From the NCBI GenBank assembly GCA_033807775.1, contig CM066315.1, positions 5,212,501-5,276,500 on the forward strand: a DNA stretch of 64,000 nt, in the 5' to 3' direction. The notes below the pieces were generated by a model. It did not search any database and had not been told where the DNA came from. It was given only the letters and a program-made list of their open reading frames with translations. Positions 58,661 to 64,000 of the stretch are shown piece after piece; positions within the stretch are counted from its first letter, which is position 1; each line of letters opens with the position of its first letter. Source of the DNA: Saussurea involucrata. Lineage: Eukaryota > Streptophyta > Magnoliopsida > Asterales > Asteraceae. The position numbers and the translations under genes were made by a program.

Positions 58661-61156
58661 ATCCTCCCAACCTTAGAATGATTTCGTCCTCGAAATTTAG
58701 ATCCCTTACAACCAAAGGCTATCTAACTCAACGTCGACTATAATTTATCAGTTCCTAACAGGAATCTAAATTCCCTCCACACAGTCTATAAAGACAAATC
58801 CTCGAACAATTGCTTATCAACAAAGCCCCTTCACGTACTCTTTACTTATGTCCGGGAGAACACTCCAACAACTGGAATAATTCCTAGTCAGACCACTTCG
58901 GTTGTCTCCCAACCTTAGATGTTCCATACATCCCGATTTCGATTTCCGACTTTAAGTCAATCCAAGGTTTGTTCGCTAACGAACCCAACAGAATCATCAA
59001 TTCTGATTATTCCTACCATTACTTGCCATCTACAACCAACGAGTTCTAATAGACTCCAAGAATCCATCCCAACATCAATCATTAAACCGACAGGTTCTGT
59101 AACCATACACGAAGGTTATTCCACCAAAACCACTCGTCACAATTGAGCATCTTAAGGTTACTACAACCGTTACCATTATTTCATTTAAAATCGGGCTACA
59201 CCCTCCGAATATGCTAACGGTTCCCGATTTCAAGCCCACAAAGGTTGACACCTAGTTATACCACCAAGTTTTGAACTCTAACAGGACTCCACACATGAGT
59301 TCCAATTACCGGGTGTTTCCACAAAGCTAAGGTTGTCAACAAAACGGTTACACCAACCTCGAGATGCGTTACCGCAAGTCTACTCTCCAATTACCACAAA
59401 CATATTGGCTTTGCTACTGATATCATCCGGCTTATAATCACACCACGTGCCCGAACGCCCAACTCTTCACAGTCGAGGTTCTACACCCTTACTTTTAATC
59501 GGAGTTACTCAACCTTTCCCAAGGTCCTAATGAGTTCAAGGTTTTCAAGCGCGTTATTTAATAAATATGCCATTCACAAAACTTTTCATAGAAACTTTCA
59601 ACATAAATATTTTCATATCAATTTAAACGTACGCATAAAACTACTATTATCAATTCGGTAGTCACGCAAAGATGGACACGCTCGTCCTACATATGAAAAT
59701 CATGTTGAAAATTATTTCATTGCAGTTCAGTTTATTCACAAAACGCAAAAGCGTAATAAACAACTTCTTTAAAATTAACCGCCACGGTCCTAGTATGGAT
59801 TGACTCATGACATGGACGCAAAGTAACTGCTCGACTTTAAACAGGGTGCAACAAAAGGTGTGCACGTATTTCAAAAGAAGTCCAAACGACATTGTGCACG
59901 TATTTCAAAAGAAGTCCAAACGACATTTGACTCCAAAATTACCCTTTTTAACCATAAAAATGGCATGGAACAAGGTTCACCAACAAAATTTTGCGCGCGT
60001 CAGTTTATTATACAAAACGATGAAACGTTTTACAATTACACCTCAGTCAAAACACAAAATGACTTGTGCACGTTCCATATTTAAAACAAAACCAATACGT
60101 TCCCATCACTTAGAAGTATCGACTAAAACATCATAAAATCTCAAATTGGGGTAGGCATGCAAACTTGTAACACTTCTTAGAAATTTCTTGTAATGACACA
60201 CATGCACCAAATAACTCACCCCAAAATTTCAAGAGACGAAATTCTTTAAATTGATTTCCCAAAATCTCTCATCCGGTCCTATAATGACATTTGAATAAAA
60301 CGTTTTTAGCAAACTTGCACACAACAATGCGTTTTTCCAAAACATACAAGGAAATAAGTGATGATAATTTATTGACACCAAAAAGGGTTCAAACCTATTT
60401 TCAAATCCCAAATTGCACCAACGGTGCGCATCAATATTCAAAACGTAGGGGTTCCCATGTTCCCCAAGTTTAAGCAATTCATTTTCCCAAAATTCTCAAC
60501 ACGGAGTATCTTCATCAAAAGTTTCGTACTAGTAACACAAAACGTTAAAATGCCAATGCTTAAAATGTATTTGTTAAAACAATGCTCAAAATACACATTT
60601 CCTTCAAGACCAAAAAGGCTTTCAATTTTCCAAAATATTCGGCAAATCAAAATTGACCAGTGTCAACGACTCATACGTTTATGTTTTTTTTAAATATCAC
60701 GTATTGTAAACCATCCGTGATCCCCACACCACTTAACATGCTTTGACCAAATGGCCTATCGTTTAAACAAGAGTCAATAAAACATTTTCATGCACGACTC
60801 GATTATCAAAGTGTCGAGAAATAATGGTTACCAAGCTATGCATACCCCTAAGTCGATATAGCATACTTACTTGAAAATGATAATAAAACATTTAACTGAC
60901 CGCAAGCGCACCAAGCAAATTATTATGAAATGTCACTAAAAATGTTCTTTCATGCATCACTTAAGCCACGTATAAATCAATCCATACACTGAACTACATG
61001 CAACGAATTACTTAATAACACAAACTCTTGAAAGAAAAGTTACGCGACGCTAGAGTTCTAAACTCATCTCTTCTTAGTCGCCTTATGGCATAAAATTAAC
61101 TTTTCTCAACAAAACCCGAGTGGGACCAAATGCCCAACATAACTCATAAACGTTTC
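58661..61156. other. Non-coding, decayed gypsy interior or 3' region
   Basis: The first 20 bases are the polypurine tract complement of the LTR at 55679-58660. The rest, read on the minus strand, has no significant coding sequence. It includes a perfect two-copy 34-bp tandem repeat (59859-59926, TGTGCACGTATTTCAAAAGA start). Short ORFs on both strands (59662-60693) have no recognisable domain. Confidence 0.5.
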
Positions 61157-61436
61157 TGTTGAATCCAGATCCGTGCAACAGTTTATGAAATCGAAATAAT
61201 AAGCAAATAAGAACAATGATTTCAACTGGTCATCCCTGTATTAAGCTTTCAATCAGAGAGTTTACAATAAGAGTAGGAAAGCTAATGAGATGATTAACTA
61301 TTTTCTTAGGCTAATACAACATTATATAGTACGGGCCCGTGGCTAACAAGCCCACGGCCCGTTCACTATGGACTAAGATTAAACAAATACAATTTGACCC
61401 TTGAACTTTAAATCAACAATAAAACCTGCCCTAACA
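61157..61436 (-). mobile_element. 3' LTR of a Ty1/copia retrotransposon, 280 bp
   Basis: On the minus strand it runs TGTTAGGGCAGGTTTTATTG to CTGGATTCAACA. It is preceded by the polypurine tract AAAGGGGGAGAT (61448-61437). The body of the element extends to the right beyond the window. No 5' LTR is in view. Confidence 0.82.
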
Positions 61437-62804
61437 ATCTCCCCCTTTGATTTGAAGTTCAAATTCGCGCTCTATCTCTTGCCAGTTGTAGACATAACGT
61501 TTGCGAAGAGCGAAATGAACCTCGAAGAATCTGATGGCGCGGCAGTAGTCGAGACGTTCTTCAACCATATCCAAAGCAGTCTGAGCAGTTCTTTCATTCA
61601 GATTGGGCACATAGGATACCTTTGGATTTTCGGATTCGTGCTTGATGATCTTCCGAAGAGCGTCTTGAACCTTGAGCAGTGTGCCGTCGCAAAATCGATC
61701 TACCTGACTGAACCTCATAAACTTCTTTTCTTTCTGAGCGTTGAGGAAGACGATCCCAAATTCCGGTTGAAGCAGCATTGCATTCTCGGGATACATCGAC
61801 AGTTCAGGAGCTTTCAGATTCGGTTTGAGCAGATTTACCTTCTTCGCTCGGTTCTCGATTGCCATTTGAAAGTCCGTAAGATAAGAGATCATAATAGAAC
61901 GGACGAGGAATCGACGAACCGCTTCGAGCGCCTTTGTTACAGCAAGCGGTCGGATGGTTCTGGTGCGAAGGTCTCTCAGAATAACCAGGAGGTCGAACGG
62001 ATGGAGATGCTTAAAGTCAGCTTCAGAAAAAATCCATTCTTTTCCGTCTTCACGTCGAACAGTGAATACGGGAAAGACGATCTTCATAATTTTGTTTGAC
62101 TGAATCTTTAGCACCTCTGAAATTTTATGCTTAGTTCGTACCTGGTCTCTCGGGAGACACCGCTTCATGGCTTCTACATATCGGAGTTGGCGTGCTGGAT
62201 CAGGACTGTAGATGCCAAGACAGAAGGTCGGCTCGTTCGGGCGAATTCGGTGAACAAACAGCTTCTTCAGAGATTCCTCCAGATGAGGAATGAGGACCTT
62301 GATCTTCTCCCAACGGTTTTGTTGCTGAGGAGGGGGAGGAAGATCAGGAGCTGTCGTTTGTAGAGGAGATGTCAGGTTTTCTGCATTTGAGCTTTCGGGT
62401 TGATCTGTAGTCATATTGGGTTGAGTCGAGTGAACGGGAGGCGTACCATAGAAATTCTGAAGCAGAAACTGGTCGTAATCAACGTTGTCGTCTTCATCAG
62501 TGGGAAACACCAAGTTTACCTCGAAGTTTACGGCTCTGGTAGTTTTTTCGTACCATGCGTCTTCGGTTTCTGGGTTTGCTTCACATGCAGGATCAATCAT
62601 GGTGAGCGTCGGCATGTCTGATTGTTCTTGTGCGACCAATTCCTGTGTTGTACCCTCGGGCTTTTCAACCGTTGGGGCTTCATCATCTGAAATGTCCATG
62701 TCGATGACCATTTGTGCTAATGGCAACTCTGCTTCGGGTGTTTCTGTTGAAGTTGCCGCAGTTGGGGGTTCCTGATGAACCACAGTTGTAGTTTCGGCAG
62801 TCAT
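61431..62804 (-). CDS. Extra 3' ORF of an Asteraceae copia retrotransposon, part 2
   Basis: 457 residues from the ATG at 62804 (MTAETTTVVHQEP). The first third is acidic and Pro/Thr-rich (VIDMDISDDEAPT); the second half is a conserved basic region (DLLVILRDLRTRTIRPLAVT, RFCDGTLLKVQDALRKI, RTAQTALDMVEERLDYCRAI). Similar sequences occur near the 3' LTR of many Asteraceae Ty1/copia elements (patterns such as KFSDGTLxxV and an RRLxxRR segment in relatives). The position after pol is where Sirevirus-like elements keep an env-like ORF, but no transmembrane segment is obvious here, so function is unknown. The ORF runs through the polypurine tract, and its last codon and stop are the first six bases of the LTR. 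Confidence 0.75.
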   Translation of the reverse strand: MTAETTTVVHQEPPTAATSTETPEAELPLAQMVIDMDISDDEAPTVEKPEGTTQELVAQEQSDMPTLTMIDPACEANPETEDAWYEKTTRAVNFEVNLVFPTDEDDNVDYDQFLLQNFYGTPPVHSTQPNMTTDQPESSNAENLTSPLQTTAPDLPPPPQQQNRWEKIKVLIPHLEESLKKLFVHRIRPNEPTFCLGIYSPDPARQLRYVEAMKRCLPRDQVRTKHKISEVLKIQSNKIMKIVFPVFTVRREDGKEWIFSEADFKHLHPFDLLVILRDLRTRTIRPLAVTKALEAVRRFLVRSIMISYLTDFQMAIENRAKKVNLLKPNLKAPELSMYPENAMLLQPEFGIVFLNAQKEKKFMRFSQVDRFCDGTLLKVQDALRKIIKHESENPKVSYVPNLNERTAQTALDMVEERLDYCRAIRFFEVHFALRKRYVYNWQEIEREFELQIKGGDC

Positions 62805-62807
62805 GAT

Positions 62808-63869
62808 CTAGGCGGTCTCGGTTTGGCGTAGACGCTTCTCCCCATCACGGTGATCAGGATCATCCTGGTCATCGTGCTTGCGTTTGAGACCGCCGACTTG
62901 ACTCTTACAGGTGTCTTCTAGTGAGCGAACCCTCTCAGACAGTGTGGCGAGCGCTTTGTTGTAGTCGTTGAGGGTCGAGTCAATGGAGTCAAGACGGGAT
63001 GTGATAGATGAAGCTGGAGCAGTGACCTGGGAGCGAAGAACTGAAATCAGGTCTGCTTCAGTCGAGGCGGTTGTATCTGATTCCTGGAGCAGTTGGGCCA
63101 ATAGCATCGGCTTTAATGTATCCACCGAATAGATAGGTTGAGCAAATGTCGGTGGATGTGGTGGTGCGGTTTCGGCTTCAACGATCTTTGCTTTGCCCTT
63201 GATGGCTTTGGCGATCTCGGCTGTGACATGCTGTTCCAGTGCCTCGCGGACAGCCTTGAGGGTGCTGTCCAGGGACCCTTGCGACACAAAGTCGGGGTGA
63301 ATAACTCCGGGACCACTTAGGTTACCCGTTGAGGCGTCTACCACAGGGGTAGAGCCACCTACGTTCACAGTTGGCGTGATGTTAGTTGTGGTAGGATTTC
63401 CCGCCGATACTTGTGTTTCACCAAGAGGTGAAGACACTACGGTGGTTCTAGTCGTGTCACGAAGAGTCTCGACTTGGTGTTGCTCAGCTTCGAGTGTCCT
63501 AGCCGAAGAGTGTTCAATATCGAAAGGCGCTAGACTCGATGGTGCACGAAATGAAGGCGAGACCGGGGGCTGCTGGTCTCTTATTTCAACACCAACACTC
63601 TCCGAATGAGAGGCCGTTGGAAGTTGTGCTTGTTCCCCGTGTAATATTGAAACATCCGTCTGTCGTGAGATGGATGAGTGGATGGGGGGGTCGTGCAATT
63701 GCTCCGCTGGGTCCACGGAGGCTTCTTCAATACCCCGTCCCAACAAATGAGACGAGATAGCAGATGTGGCTACCGGGATATGACGTGGCTGGTTTCGCTC
63801 AGGAGCCTCGTTATCTTTATGGCTCAATCTTTCTTGGTTCGAGTTCGACCTTAACACCCTCCTTTTCAC
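62808..63869 (-). CDS. Extra 3' ORF of an Asteraceae copia retrotransposon, part 1
   Basis: An open frame of about 353 codons from about 63869 to TAG at 62810-62808. No ATG was found at its start; the first codon counted is GTG and the frame is open a little further upstream (to about 63925). It is Ser/Thr/Pro/Gln-rich and probably disordered (PPVSPSFRAPSSLAPFD), then helical with coiled-coil character (LDSIDSTLNDYNKALATLSE), with a basic acidic-mixed tail (GGLKRKHDDQDDPDHRDGEK). It lies in the same frame as the next ORF, separated only by TAG ATC. The two may have been one protein, or be joined by stop read-through. No catalytic domain. Confidence 0.65.
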   Translation of the reverse strand: MKRRVLRSNSNQERLSHKDNEAPERNQPRHIPVATSAISSHLLGRGIEEASVDPAEQLHDPPIHSSISRQTDVSILHGEQAQLPTASHSESVGVEIRDQQPPVSPSFRAPSSLAPFDIEHSSARTLEAEQHQVETLRDTTRTTVVSSPLGETQVSAGNPTTTNITPTVNVGGSTPVVDASTGNLSGPGVIHPDFVSQGSLDSTLKAVREALEQHVTAEIAKAIKGKAKIVEAETAPPHPPTFAQPIYSVDTLKPMLLAQLLQESDTTASTEADLISVLRSQVTAPASSITSRLDSIDSTLNDYNKALATLSERVRSLEDTCKSQVGGLKRKHDDQDDPDHRDGEKRLRQTETA

Positions 63870-64000
63870 ATGTGCTATGTCCCGGGGAAGGTCCCTCCGG
63901 CTCTGGCTGGACCATGGGATTCCCTAACTCTCGTCCATATGCTATCATAGGTAGGGTTTCAGGCATATGCATAGTACGGATATTATCCTGCTCCCCCTCA
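63870..64000 (-). other. Copia interior continuing out of the window
   Basis: The minus-strand sequence between the presumed pol gene (beyond the right edge) and the extra ORFs. It contains a purine run (TGAGGGGGAGCAGG) but no clear domain in the short length visible. Confidence 0.45.

Noticed and set aside
61401..62621. Plus-strand ORFs of 73-232 aa.
   Set aside because: Antisense shadows of the minus-strand copia extra ORF, with no features of their own.

Overview
This window is eukaryotic nuclear DNA from a flowering plant. It is AT-rich, has GT..AG introns and is dominated by nested transposable elements. Several details point to a eudicot, most likely Asteraceae: the extra ORF beside the 3' LTR of a copia element, the TGTAAYACCC...GTTACA LTR families, and a Cassandra-type LTR carrying 5S rRNA sequence. 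Genus and species cannot be read from the sequence. Only one convincing host gene is present: a complete two-exon BURP-domain polygalacturonase-1 beta-subunit-like gene on the minus strand (16369-18356), with its TATA box.

Left part (1-14.2 kb): an old LTR-like stretch is split by a 1566-bp solo LTR (569-2134, TSD ACCAC). Tourist-like MITEs and a foldback element (3034-4933) follow. The main element of the window is next: a 9221-bp Mutator-like element (4975-14195) with 206-bp terminal inverted repeats and a perfect 9-bp target duplication (TTTAATTAC). It carries a DUF1985 + ULP1 (C48 SUMO-protease-like) gene, two small divergent coiled-coil ORFs flanking a central promoter region, and a MURA transposase gene (MuDR DNA-binding domain, DDE, SWIM, zinc knuckle). 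All four genes carry breaks, although the ULP1 catalytic exon and the transposase DDE and SWIM motifs are readable. This is the Kaonashi/CUMULE type of MULE.

Middle part (14.2-37 kb): a hAT MITE with an 8-bp TSD, a 150-bp Mutator MITE with a 9-bp TSD, and the BURP gene. Two ORF1-only PIF/Harbinger elements follow in opposite orientation (18981-20886 and 33088-35006, TSD TAA/TTA), with a 325-bp MITE of the same family (22468-22792). A 5.8-kb CACTA element (27226-33029) carries a seven-exon TnpA-like (Transposase_24) gene with one frameshift.

Right part (37-64 kb): an almost identical 8.37-kb direct tandem duplication (37065-45430 and 45431-53794). Each unit holds a head-to-head pair of LTR ends with outward-facing primer binding sites, a Cassandra 5S-bearing LTR, a decayed Ty3/gypsy integrase fragment, a 1689-bp solo LTR (TSD TCATA) and one arm of a Mutator foldback element. 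The intact foldback (53254-54527, 9-bp TSD) shows that the duplication breakpoint fell inside it at a 6-bp microhomology. Beyond it are a 2982-bp gypsy LTR (55679-58660) with a polypurine tract on one side and a primer binding site on the other, a long non-coding stretch, and the 3' end of a Ty1/copia retrotransposon (61157-64000) with two same-frame extra ORFs separated by a single TAG.

Most boundaries come from matching TIRs and target-site duplications read directly in the sequence. Family names come from motif recognition, without database searches.
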